From Collinsella sp. (GTDB taxonomy: Bacteria; Actinomycetota; Coriobacteriia; Coriobacteriales; Coriobacteriaceae), in NCBI GenBank assembly GCA_019419545.1, contig DXZT01000053.1:1-45833 (forward strand): a stretch of 45,833 nucleotides of DNA, written 5' to 3'. Numbering within the stretch: position 1 is the stretch's first letter; each line of letters opens with the position of its first letter. Under the pieces are notes generated by a model. That model was not told where the DNA came from. It saw only the letters and a program-made list of their open reading frames with translations, and made no database searches. The translations under genes were made by a program, and so were the position numbers. This document shows, piece by piece, positions 1-7,766 of this stretch.

Positions 1-65
1 GCCAGCCCGTGGGAGGCCAGGGCGCCGCTGACCGGTGGACGGCACCGAGCCGTCATCGAACTTAG
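1..65. other. unidentified upstream sequence, possible 3' end of a gene
   Basis: Only 65 bases precede the first terminator. One plus-strand frame stays open from base 3 to a TAG at 63-65, but the short peptide it gives is not recognisable. In mycobacteria the gene before coaE is rpsA, so an rpsA tail is possible by synteny only. Nothing here confirms it. Confidence 0.2.
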
Positions 66-97
66 AAGGGGGAGGCCTCGCGGCCTCCCCCTTTTTT
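66..97 (+). terminator. rho-independent terminator of the upstream gene
   Basis: A perfect 10-bp stem, GGGGGAGGCC (68-77) with its complement (82-91), closes a TCGC loop and is followed directly by six T residues (92-97). The flanking AA and TT extend the stem. This is a classic intrinsic terminator and separates coaE from whatever lies upstream. Confidence 0.93.
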
Positions 98-165
98 GCG
101 TTTTATAGAGAGCTGTAATACAAGAACTCGCCTTCTTTTAGCTTGTCTTACTGTTTGGCTGTATT

Positions 166-196
166 TTGAGTCCTTCTTTTGTATTTGCGCGATAAT
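166..196 (+). promoter_or_regulatory. possible coaE promoter
   Basis: TTGAGT (166-171) and GATAAT (191-196) resemble -35 and -10 boxes, with a 19-bp spacer. The upstream terminator means coaE needs its own promoter in 98-224. The spacer is longer than optimal, so the exact boxes are uncertain. Confidence 0.35.
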
Positions 197-224
197 AACT
201 CCCATTGGCGTTAGGGAGGACTTG

Positions 225-866
225 ATGTTTACCGTTTTTGTCTTGGGCAATATTGCTTCGGGTAAGTCGACTGCCTGCCGCTATCTCGAATCTCATGGCG
301 CTATGCTTATCGATCTGGACGAGCTTGCCAAATCGCTGTATGTGCCAGGCTCCGATATCGTCAATGCCCTCGCGGAAGAATTTGGCTGGGATATTTTGGA
401 TGAGGAGGGCGGCATTCGCCGCAGCATCCTCGCTTCTCGAGCTTTCGCTTCTCCTGATTCGGTCGCACGGCTCAATGACCTTGTGCACCCCGTTCTCATT
501 GAACAGCTTTCGCTTAGGATTCTCGATCCGGTTTGTTGTACGGTTTCATCTCCCCGTTATCCCTTTGCGGTTGTCGAGGTTTCTGCTCCGACTGGTTTTG
601 AGGATGCATTTGGCTTGGCTGATGAAATTCTGGTCATCAGCGCCCCTTTGTCAGTTCGTCGCGAGCGTGCTATTCAGCGTGGCATGGAGCCATCTGATTT
701 CGATGCCCGTTCTGCTTGCCAGCCCGATGAGTCTGCGCTGTGCAATCTCGCTACAACGGTGATTGATAATGCCGCAGGCGATAATTCTCTCTTTGAGCAG
801 CTTGACTCATGGCTTGCATGCCATGGGTTTATAGACACTGCGAATAAGGAGGATGCCGATGCCTAG
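225..866 (+). CDS. coaE: dephospho-CoA kinase
   Basis: Last step of coenzyme A synthesis: ATP-dependent phosphorylation of the 3'-hydroxyl of dephospho-CoA, in the cytosol. The 213-residue product has the usual family length of about 200. The P-loop GNIASGKST is at residues 8-16, followed by the LIDLDELAKSLY segment that corresponds to the family's DAD substrate motif, then LVHPVLIEQL. The tail VIDNAAGDNSLFEQL matches the C-terminal 'vi.N.g....l..q' pattern. The ATG at 225 is chosen because AGGGAGGA (213-220) lies just upstream; an in-frame ATG at 96 would add 43 residues unlike CoaE. The 3' end overlaps the next gene by 8 bases, implying translational coupling. Codon use is less biased than in the glycolytic genes, as expected for low expression. 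Confidence 0.92.
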   Translation: MFTVFVLGNIASGKSTACRYLESHGAMLIDLDELAKSLYVPGSDIVNALAEEFGWDILDEEGGIRRSILASRAFASPDSVARLNDLVHPVLIEQLSLRILDPVCCTVSSPRYPFAVVEVSAPTGFEDAFGLADEILVISAPLSVRRERAIQRGMEPSDFDARSACQPDESALCNLATTVIDNAAGDNSLFEQLDSWLACHGFIDTANKEDADA

Positions 867-1440
867 GACACGTTTCTTTGCGTGGTATCGCCTTATACCG
901 CTGGCTGCCGTTTTTGCCTTCGGCCTTATCTCATTCGTTTACTCGTGTGCTCCTGCGGCTTTCTTTAAGCCACTGTATCCCATTGACTACGAGGCGTATG
1001 TAAAGCAATCTAGTATTTCGCATAATCTGGATCCGTATCTGGTGTGCGCTGTCATTAAGTCGGAATCGAATTGGGATCCCGAGGCTGAGTCGAATCAGGG
1101 TGCTCAGGGATTGATGCAGCTGATGCCCGAGACTGCCCAGGATATGATCGCCAAGGGTCTTGTCGACGGTGGGGAGTATTCGGCCGACAACCTTAACGAT
1201 CCTGCTACGAATATCGAGTTTGGCTGCGCGTACCTCTCGTATCTCTTAACGTATTTCAACGGGTCGACGGATAGCGCTATTGCCGCATATAACGCCGGCA
1301 TGGGCAATGTGGATGGTTGGGCGCAGCAGAGCACCTCGCTTCACAATGCGATTACCTTCCCCGAGACGCAGGCTTATCTGATTCGCGTCAATAATGCCTG
1401 GGTTCGCTATAAGACGCTCTATCCCGATCGGTTCGTATAG
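859..1440 (+). CDS. membrane-anchored SLT-type lytic transglycosylase
   Basis: Predicted peptidoglycan lytic transglycosylase that cleaves the MurNAc-GlcNAc bond outside the membrane. The 193-residue protein begins with a short basic stretch and one hydrophobic segment (about residues 12-29), a signal anchor or signal peptide. The goose-lysozyme-like SLT fold follows: the catalytic Glu is in AVIKSES (E69), then GAQGLMQLMPETA (81-93) and AAYNAGMGNV further on, all hallmark motifs of the family. Two ATGs compete: 853 touches the AAGGAGG (846-852), so 859, six bases from it, is preferred. It overlaps coaE by 8 bases, so the two are probably co-transcribed. The family member cannot be named more exactly; it is shorter than Slt70 and resembles compact Gram-positive forms. 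Confidence 0.88.
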   Translation: MPRTRFFAWYRLIPLAAVFAFGLISFVYSCAPAAFFKPLYPIDYEAYVKQSSISHNLDPYLVCAVIKSESNWDPEAESNQGAQGLMQLMPETAQDMIAKGLVDGGEYSADNLNDPATNIEFGCAYLSYLLTYFNGSTDSAIAAYNAGMGNVDGWAQQSTSLHNAITFPETQAYLIRVNNAWVRYKTLYPDRFV

Positions 1441-1491
1441 GACTAAGCCCACCTCCTGCGTATACTGCAGATGTATGAGTTAGGAGTATCC

Positions 1492-3732
1492 ATGGCGGAA
1501 TTTGAAGTAGAACGCGTTGGTGGTGAACTTAAGCGCTTTGGCGTTGAGGGCGCTGAGGTGCCGTTTGAAGTCGTTTCTCCCTATGAGCCTGCAGGTTCTC
1601 AGCCTAAGGCCATTGAGTCGCTTGTGCAGGGTGTGAGGGACGGAGATCGCTATCAGGTTTTGCTGGGCGTGACTGGTTCGGGCAAGACCTTCACGATGGC
1701 TAAGACTATTGAGGCCCTGGGGAAGCCGACTCTGGTCATGGCTCCCAATAAAACGCTCGCCGCTCAGCTTGCGAGCGAGCTCAAAGAGTTCTTTCCCAAC
1801 AACGCCGTGGTCTACTTTGTCTCGTACTACGACTACTATCAGCCCGAGGCGTATGTGCCGCAAAGCGATACATATATCGAGAAAGACTCCTCGATTAACG
1901 AAGAGGTCGAGATGCTGCGCCATCAGGCGACCGCGTCACTGCTCTCTCGACGCGATGTGATCGTTGTCGCATCGGTCTCGTGTATCTATGGCATTGGCTC
2001 TCCTGAGGACTATGCGGGTCTGGCTCCAAACGTCGACAAGAAGGTGCCGCTCGAGCGCGATGACTTTATCCATGCACTTATCGACATTCAATATGATCGC
2101 AATGACTATGACCTGGCGCGCGGCACGTTCCGCGTGCGCGGCGATGTTGTCGACGTGTATCCGCCTTATGCCGAGCATCCGTTGCGGTTTGAGTTCTTTG
2201 GCGACGAGGTCGAGCTGATTGCCGAGATCGATGAGGTTACCGGTGAGATGCTTCGTGAGTACGAGGCCATCCCCGTATGGCCGGCATCGCACTACGTGAC
2301 CGAGAAGCCGAAGGTCAAGGCGGCTCTGAAATCGATCAGCGAAGAGTGCGAGAAGCGCGTGGCGGAGCTCAAGGCGACTGATAAGTTGCTCGAGGCGCAG
2401 CGTCTGCAGCAGCGCACCGATTATGATCTTGAGATGCTCGAGACGATGGGTTTTTGCAACGGCATCGAGAACTACTCGCGTCATCTGGACGGTCGCAAGC
2501 CGGGTGAGCCGCCGTTTACCCTAATCGATTACTTTCCCAAGGATATGCTCTGCATCATCGATGAGAGCCATGTGACGGTGCCGCAGATTCGCGGCATGCA
2601 CGAAGGTGACCGCTCGCGTAAGGTGACGCTGGTGGAACACGGTTTTCGTCTGCCCTCGGCGCTCGATAACCGCCCGCTTCGTTTCGATGAGTTTGAGGCG
2701 AGGATTCCCCAGTTCATCTATGTTTCGGCCACGCCGGGCGACTATGAGCTGCGGGTGAGCCAAAACGATGTTGAGCAGATTATTCGTCCGACCGGTCTGC
2801 TCGACCCCAAGATTGATGTGCGTCCGGTTCGTGGGCAGATTGACGATCTTGAGGACGAGATTCGCGAGCGCGTGGTGCGCAAGGAGCGCGTACTGGTGAC
2901 CACGCTCACCAAGCGCATGGCCGAGGACCTGACCGACCATCTGCTTGATGCCGGCATTAAGGTCAATTACATGCACTCCGATACAGCGACGATGGACCGT
3001 GTCGAGATCCTGCGAACGCTGCGCGAGGGAAAGATCGATGTTCTCGTTGGCATCAACCTGCTTCGCGAGGGCTTGGATCTCCCCGAGGTCTCACTGGTGG
3101 CAATTCTCGATGCCGATAAGGAAGGCTTCTTGCGCAACCGCCGTTCGCTGATTCAGACGATTGGCCGCGCGGCCCGTAACGCCGATGGCGAAGTCATCAT
3201 GTATGCAGACGTTATGACCGATTCGATGAAAGAGGCCATCGAGGAGACGCAGCGCCGTCGCGAGATTCAGATGGCATATAACGAAGAGCATGGCATTGTG
3301 CCCAAGACGGTGCGCAAGGCCATCAACGACATCTCAAGTTTTATTGCCGAGGCCGAAAAAACCGTGGGTTCCAAGGGACGCTCGAAGGGCGACTCTCTTG
3401 GCCATGGCGCATTCTATACGCCCGATGAGTCGGGCGAGGGTGGCGTGCCGGAAACGGTGGCGCCCGAGCAGACACTTGCGGAGCAGTTGGAAGAACTGCC
3501 GCATGACGAGCTCGTGCGGATCGTCGAAACCATGGAAGAGGATATGCGTAACGCTTCTGCTGCCATGGACTTTGAGGAGGCGGCGCGCCTGCGCGATGCC
3601 ATCGTTCAGATTCGGGCGATGCTCGAGGGTGCGTCTGAGGACGAGACGATCGAGCGCTTACGTTCGCAGGCCCGCAAGGGTTCCACGTTCGCATCGGGCA
3701 GAAAGCGCCAGGGTGCACGGTTTAAGAAATAG
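1492..3732 (+). CDS. uvrB: excinuclease ABC subunit B
   Basis: DNA damage verification helicase of nucleotide excision repair; it is loaded by UvrA and recruits UvrC. The 746-residue product has all expected parts: Walker A GVTGSGKT (about 59-66), the beta-hairpin region YYDYYQPEAYVP (about 112-123), the DEAD-like box DESH, helicase motif VI QTIGRAARN, and a C-terminal UVR coiled-coil motif ending DFEEAARLRDAI that contacts UvrC. ATG 1492 is preferred over the in-frame ATG 1471 because TAGGAG (1481-1486) is correctly spaced for 1492. The C-terminal 70 or so residues contain a low-complexity insert before the UVR motif. The gene is followed by an intrinsic terminator. I saw no SOS-type palindrome directly upstream, in contrast with uvrA. 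Confidence 0.97.
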   Translation: MAEFEVERVGGELKRFGVEGAEVPFEVVSPYEPAGSQPKAIESLVQGVRDGDRYQVLLGVTGSGKTFTMAKTIEALGKPTLVMAPNKTLAAQLASELKEFFPNNAVVYFVSYYDYYQPEAYVPQSDTYIEKDSSINEEVEMLRHQATASLLSRRDVIVVASVSCIYGIGSPEDYAGLAPNVDKKVPLERDDFIHALIDIQYDRNDYDLARGTFRVRGDVVDVYPPYAEHPLRFEFFGDEVELIAEIDEVTGEMLREYEAIPVWPASHYVTEKPKVKAALKSISEECEKRVAELKATDKLLEAQRLQQRTDYDLEMLETMGFCNGIENYSRHLDGRKPGEPPFTLIDYFPKDMLCIIDESHVTVPQIRGMHEGDRSRKVTLVEHGFRLPSALDNRPLRFDEFEARIPQFIYVSATPGDYELRVSQNDVEQIIRPTGLLDPKIDVRPVRGQIDDLEDEIRERVVRKERVLVTTLTKRMAEDLTDHLLDAGIKVNYMHSDTATMDRVEILRTLREGKIDVLVGINLLREGLDLPEVSLVAILDADKEGFLRNRRSLIQTIGRAARNADGEVIMYADVMTDSMKEAIEETQRRREIQMAYNEEHGIVPKTVRKAINDISSFIAEAEKTVGSKGRSKGDSLGHGAFYTPDESGEGGVPETVAPEQTLAEQLEELPHDELVRIVETMEEDMRNASAAMDFEEAARLRDAIVQIRAMLEGASEDETIERLRSQARKGSTFASGRKRQGARFKK

Positions 3733-3736
3733 TGAA

Positions 3737-3778
3737 CAGGCCCCGAGTTCCCTGTGGAGCTTGGGGCCTGTGTCTTTT
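3737..3778 (+). terminator. terminator after uvrB
   Basis: CAGGCCCC (3737-3744) pairs with GGGGCCTG (3763-3770), extended by GAG/CTT (3745-3747 with 3760-3762), and is followed by TGTCTTTT. It ends the uvrB transcript just before the 3' end of the convergent minus-strand gene. Confidence 0.8.
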
Positions 3779-3797
3779 GCGCGCTGGAATTCGTGCG

Positions 3798-5438
3798 TTA
3801 GAGGTCTGCGATCAGGGCTTCGGCACAACGGATGCCGTCGGTGGCTGCGCTCATGATGCCGCCGGCATATCCAGCTCCCTCACCACAAGGGTAGAGGCCC
3901 GGGGTCGACACGGCATGGCACGTTCGGTCTCGGGTGACAGTGACCGGTGAGCTCGAACGAGTCTCCACGCCGGTAAGAACGGCATCGAGGCGGTCGTAGC
4001 CGCGTAGCTTTTTTCCGAGTAGGGGAAGTCCCAGGCGGAGCGACTCGACGATATGCTGCGGCAGGGCTTCGTCAATTGCCGTCCAGGTCACACCGAGCGG
4101 ATAGGTGGGCTTTACCTTTCCGGGCGCCTTGCTGGCGCGTCCTGCGAGGAAATCTCCGACGAGTTGTGCCGGTGCGTTCCAGTTGGAACCGCCCAGGCGA
4201 TAGGCGGCCGCCTCGCAGGCACGCTGGAGCTCGACGCCGGCGAGCGGGTCATCGTTGGGAAGGTCCTCAGGCGTGACGTTAACGAGTAAGGCGGCATTTG
4301 CATTGCGTCCGTCGCGGGCATTGAGACTGGCGCCGTTGACGCACAGGTGGCCCTGCTCGGAAGAGGCGGCGACAACCTGCCCGCCGGGGCACATGCAAAA
4401 CGAGAACACGCTGCGGCCGTTGGGAAGATGGGCGACGAGCTTGTAAGGGGTTGCTCCGAGGGCAGGATGTCCCGCCGAGGCTCCGTATTGGACTCGGTCG
4501 ATGTCGCGCTGCGGATGCTCGATGCGAACGCCCATGGCAAAGGTCTTTTGTGCGAGGGCCACGTTGTGGCCCTTAAGGAGCTCAAAAATATCGCGAGCAG
4601 AATGCCCGCAGGCGAGGATGAGGTGCTTTGTCTCGATTGGCTCGCAAGCGGCGTCTTGGGACGATTGGACATCAATACCGGTGATGGCGCCAGACGCGTC
4701 GATGCGAATGTCGACGAGCTTCGTTCGATAGCGGACGACACCTCCGAGCTGCTCGATGCGCTGGGATATAGCGGTGACGACCGTGGGAAGGATGTCGGAG
4801 CCAATGTGCGGCTTGGCATCCCACAGAATATCGCGGGGCGCGCCCGCCTCGACGAAGGTTTCGAGGATAAGGCGATGGGCGGGATTTTTGGTTCCCGTAT
4901 TGAGTTTGCCGTCCGAGAAGGTTCCCGCGCCGCCCAGGCCAAACTGGATATTGCTCTCGGGGTCGAGGATGCGCTCCTTTAGAAAGAGGTCGATCGCCTG
5001 CGAACGGCGAAATGCCGGGTCGCCGCGCTCGATGAGCAAGGGCTTAAGACCTGCTTCGGCGAGCGTAAGCGCAGCGAAAAGGCCGGCGCATCCGGCGCCG
5101 ACAACGACAGGGCGTTCTTGAGGCGCGTCGGAGGCGGGGGAGGGGAATGAAGGCTCATCGTCTTCTATCGCGCGTACGCGCGAGCGGTCACGCTCGGCAA
5201 CGCTGTCGACCGCTTCTCGCTCGAGGTGGGGACTAGTCAGCTCAACACGAAAGCTCAGGATAAAATGGACGTCTCGTTTTTTGCGAGCGTCGATTGACTT
5301 GCGGTGGAGCTCGATGGACTTGATCTCGGAGTCCTTGCAACGTAGGACGCGCTTGGCGACTCGCTTGCCAACAATGAGACAGGCATTTTCATCGCCGGCT
5401 TCATCGAGCGACGCGTTGACTTGGGTGATTTCGATCAT
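3798..5438 (-). CDS. COG2509-type FAD-dependent dehydrogenase, function unknown
   Basis: A 546-residue flavoprotein of the uncharacterised FAD-dependent dehydrogenase family (COG2509). The first 100 or so residues form a separate N-terminal domain, followed by the dinucleotide-binding Rossmann motif VVVGAGCAGL (about 111-120, with GAGCAG at 114-119) and the acidic end of beta-2 (LLIERGD). The C-terminal FAD-contacting motif GLYPCGEGAGYAGG is close to the end. Family members are soluble and of unknown substrate. The start ATG at 5438 has AAGGAGA (complement of 5444-5450) upstream; longer readings to 5561 run through a terminator-like hairpin and are rejected. It lies downstream of the second flavoprotein gene on the same strand, separated by that hairpin. 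The domain order is clear, but I cannot give a reaction. Confidence 0.85.
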   Translation of the reverse strand: MIEITQVNASLDEAGDENACLIVGKRVAKRVLRCKDSEIKSIELHRKSIDARKKRDVHFILSFRVELTSPHLEREAVDSVAERDRSRVRAIEDDEPSFPSPASDAPQERPVVVGAGCAGLFAALTLAEAGLKPLLIERGDPAFRRSQAIDLFLKERILDPESNIQFGLGGAGTFSDGKLNTGTKNPAHRLILETFVEAGAPRDILWDAKPHIGSDILPTVVTAISQRIEQLGGVVRYRTKLVDIRIDASGAITGIDVQSSQDAACEPIETKHLILACGHSARDIFELLKGHNVALAQKTFAMGVRIEHPQRDIDRVQYGASAGHPALGATPYKLVAHLPNGRSVFSFCMCPGGQVVAASSEQGHLCVNGASLNARDGRNANAALLVNVTPEDLPNDDPLAGVELQRACEAAAYRLGGSNWNAPAQLVGDFLAGRASKAPGKVKPTYPLGVTWTAIDEALPQHIVESLRLGLPLLGKKLRGYDRLDAVLTGVETRSSSPVTVTRDRTCHAVSTPGLYPCGEGAGYAGGIMSAATDGIRCAEALIADL

Positions 5439-5458
5439 CGAGGTCTCCTTAGAGGCAA

Positions 5459-5488
5459 GAAAGAGGCCGTCCGGTATCCCAGACGGCC
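5459..5488 (-). terminator. minus-strand terminator between the two flavoprotein genes
   Basis: GGCCGTC (5465-5471) and GACGGCC (5482-5488) form a 7-bp stem with a 10-nt loop. Read on the minus strand it is followed by TCTTTCTT, a weak U tract. It may partly uncouple the COG2509 gene from the genes upstream of it. Confidence 0.55.
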
Positions 5489-5518
5489 CGAATGTGTTTT
5501 TGATTATAGACTGCGCGG

Positions 5519-6790
5519 CTACAGGCTGCTTGCAGCGCGAATGCCCGAGAGCCAGGCCCACGCAAGGTTAAAGCCTCCGCAATCGGCGTCGATGTCGAGC
5601 GCTTCGCCGCAGACGTAAAGCGGGGCGTCGACAACGCTGCGCGCGCGTAGACTGGGTGTTGAGATGCTCTCGACAGATACGCCACCACGCGTGACCTGCG
5701 CCGAGCGCTCATCGGTCGTCCCCTCGGCAAACAGCTTAAAGTGCTTGAGGATCGAGACCAGATGGATGACATCGTTGGAGCCTGGATGGCACTGCTCGAA
5801 CGCTGTGCAGACGACGCGGGAGAGTTGCGGGGCGAGTATGCCGTCGAGCCAACGGGGATCGCGGGGTGAAAAGTCACCGAACAGCTCAACGCGCCGGTTG
5901 AGCATATCGAGCAACTCGTCTTTGGAGAGGTCGGGGAAAACGTCGAGCAGGATCGTATCGCCGTGCTGGATACGACGAGAGAGGTTGAAGACAGCGACAC
6001 CCGAGATACCGAAGGTTCGAAACAGCACTTCACCGTCTTCGTGCCAGAGCTCATTATGATTGCGGGCGAGCGTCAAGCAGGCGCGGACGCGCAGGCCATC
6101 CAACGTCTTGAGTGCCGCTCGATCGCCAACGACCGTTGCCGATACGGGGCAGAGGATGGGGCGCAGCGAAGTGAGGGGAAGGCGAAACGTATCGGCGATA
6201 CCGGTGGGGTTGCCGCCCGTAGCGATAATTACGGCATGTGCCTGCAGGGCCTCGTTCTTGCGAGGGACATCGGCGAGCGCCTTCCGAAGCGAGCGGAGCT
6301 CCGATTTTCGGTCGTCGTGCTTTTTTGCCTTGAGCGCCCGCGCTGGACGGTCTATTTGGAGTGCCCAGCCTTCGGAAGCTTTGTGCGCCGTGGCAACGTT
6401 GGCTCCGCAGATTAAGGTGATACCTAGGCGGTCGCAAGCGTTGAGAAGTGCGTCGCGCACCGATTCGGCGCGAAGGGAGCGCGGGTACAGCCGGCCTTCC
6501 TCGGAGGTTGTCATGATGCCCAGCGAGGAGAAGAAACCCATAAGCTCTTGTTCGGGCTGGGGGCCCATGACGGATTCGACGAATGCGGGGTGGTTATACC
6601 GCTGAGGATCGATCGATTCGTTGGAGAGGTTGCAGCGGCCGTTACCGGTCGCAAGGAGCTTAAGGCCGCAGGCGACATCGCGCTCAACGATGCAGACGCT
6701 TTTGCCAACGCGTGCGGCCGTAATGGCGGCGGCGAGGCCTGAAGCCCCGCCGCCGATTACCAGGACGTCATAGAAGGCGCTCGCGTTCAC
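5519..6790 (-). CDS. HI0933/YhiN-family FAD-binding oxidoreductase
   Basis: A 423-residue flavoprotein of the HI0933/YhiN family, often annotated 'aminoacetone oxidase family'; the physiological reaction is not established. The FAD Rossmann motif VLVIGGGASGLAAA is at about residues 9-22, ending in the ribose-binding acid of CIVERD. The family signature ATGNGRCNLSN and the C-terminal LYVCGEALDIDADCGGFNL are both present, so both FAD-binding ends are intact. The start is a GTG (6790) placed directly against the TAA of the upstream mrp gene with only a weak GACGAGG before it, which implies translational coupling to mrp. No plausible ATG exists near the N-terminus, and the motif begins nine residues in, so the GTG start is well supported. 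Confidence 0.86.
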   Translation of the reverse strand: MNASAFYDVLVIGGGASGLAAAITAARVGKSVCIVERDVACGLKLLATGNGRCNLSNESIDPQRYNHPAFVESVMGPQPEQELMGFFSSLGIMTTSEEGRLYPRSLRAESVRDALLNACDRLGITLICGANVATAHKASEGWALQIDRPARALKAKKHDDRKSELRSLRKALADVPRKNEALQAHAVIIATGGNPTGIADTFRLPLTSLRPILCPVSATVVGDRAALKTLDGLRVRACLTLARNHNELWHEDGEVLFRTFGISGVAVFNLSRRIQHGDTILLDVFPDLSKDELLDMLNRRVELFGDFSPRDPRWLDGILAPQLSRVVCTAFEQCHPGSNDVIHLVSILKHFKLFAEGTTDERSAQVTRGGVSVESISTPSLRARSVVDAPLYVCGEALDIDADCGGFNLAWAWLSGIRAASSL

Positions 6791-7621
6791 TTAGGCCTCG
6801 TCGGTCTCGTGCGGGGTAATGGCCTCGACGGCAGAGACTGCCTTGGGCAACATGCCATCGGGCAGCGCGGTCTCGACCTCGCCCTTATCGCAGGCCTCGG
6901 CGAGTGCCGGATTAATGGGAAGCTGGCCCAAGATGTCGAGGTTATAGCGATCTGCGACCTCGGGGAGCTTGCTCTTGCCAAAGACCTCAATCTTCTTGCC
7001 GCAGTCGGGGCACTCAATATAGCTCATGTTCTCGACAATGCCCAGAATGGGGACGTTCATCTTCTCGGCCATGTTGACCGCTTTGGCGACGATCATCGAG
7101 ACCAGATCCTGCGGGCTCGTGACGATGACGATGCCGTCGACGGGCAGCGACTGGAAGACGGTGAGCGCGACGTCGCCTGTTCCCGGAGGCATGTCGACCA
7201 GTAGGTAGTCGATGGGGCCCCACGAGGTCTCGCTCCAGAACTGCCTAATGGCGCCTGCGATGACCGGACCGCGCCAAAGGACGGGGTCGGTCTCGTTTTG
7301 GAGCAGCAGGTTGGAGCTCATGACCTTGACGCCGTGCTCGGAGATTTCGGGCAGCATAAGGTTGCCAAGGGCATGGACGTGGCGTCCGCTCATACCGAAC
7401 ATCTTGGGGATAGAGGGACCGGTGATGTCGGCATCGAGGACGCCGACCTTGTGGCCGTGACGGGCAAGCTCGGTGGCGATAGCACCGGTGACAAACGACT
7501 TGCCGACACCGCCCTTGCCGGAAAGCACGGCGATGACGCGTTTGACCTCGGACAGTGTGTTCTCCTCAAATTGCGACGGCGACGTTTGTCCGCCGGCGGC
7601 CTGTGCGTGCTCGCAACCCAT
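6791..7621 (-). CDS. mrp: Mrp/NBP35-type Fe-S cluster carrier ATPase
   Basis: A 276-residue P-loop ATPase of the Mrp/ApbC/NBP35 group, which binds a bridging [4Fe-4S] cluster and hands it to apoproteins in the cytosol. It shows the deviant Walker A SGKGGVGKS (about 34-42), the switch region MPPGTGDVALTV and the C-terminal cysteine pair ECPDCGKK that ligates the cluster. The MIP18-like domain found at the N-terminus of E. coli Mrp is absent; instead there is a short Cys-containing leader (MGCEHAQ), as in many Gram-positive and archaeal forms. The ATG at 7621 has AAAGGAGT (complement of 7627-7634) upstream. It is coupled to the following flavoprotein gene: its TAA touches the next GTG. A flavoprotein client is conceivable but is inference. 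Confidence 0.9.
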   Translation of the reverse strand: MGCEHAQAAGGQTSPSQFEENTLSEVKRVIAVLSGKGGVGKSFVTGAIATELARHGHKVGVLDADITGPSIPKMFGMSGRHVHALGNLMLPEISEHGVKVMSSNLLLQNETDPVLWRGPVIAGAIRQFWSETSWGPIDYLLVDMPPGTGDVALTVFQSLPVDGIVIVTSPQDLVSMIVAKAVNMAEKMNVPILGIVENMSYIECPDCGKKIEVFGKSKLPEVADRYNLDILGQLPINPALAEACDKGEVETALPDGMLPKAVSAVEAITPHETDEA

Positions 7622-7766
7622 GTATGACTCCTTTGTATATGTTGGGGCCGGGGCCCCGTGGTGTGACACGAGCGTCATTGTACCCTCGTTTGCGAGCGGG
7701 AGTCATTTGCGATGCATTTGGGCCGAGCGTGCTTGCAATACGATGGGTCCAAGCGAATGGGCGGGC
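7622..7766. promoter_or_regulatory. mrp promoter and leader (minus strand)
   Basis: On the minus strand TACAAT (complement of 7677-7682) is a good -10, with ATGACT (complement of 7701-7706) about 18 bp upstream as a weak -35. The leader contains a GC-only palindrome (7644-7657, GGGGCCGGGGCCCC) just before the ribosome site. No clear terminator for the LTA-synthase-like gene is visible in this gap. Confidence 0.45.

Noticed and set aside
96..224. An upstream ATG at 96 for coaE giving a 256-residue protein
   Set aside because: The extra 43 residues do not resemble CoaE, begin inside the upstream terminator's U tract region, and the ATG at 225 has a strong ribosome site.
5439..5561. A longer minus-strand start (5561) for the COG2509 flavoprotein
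   Set aside because: The extension would be translated from the terminator-like hairpin at 5459-5488 and from within the preceding gene; the ATG at 5438 has AAGGAGA.
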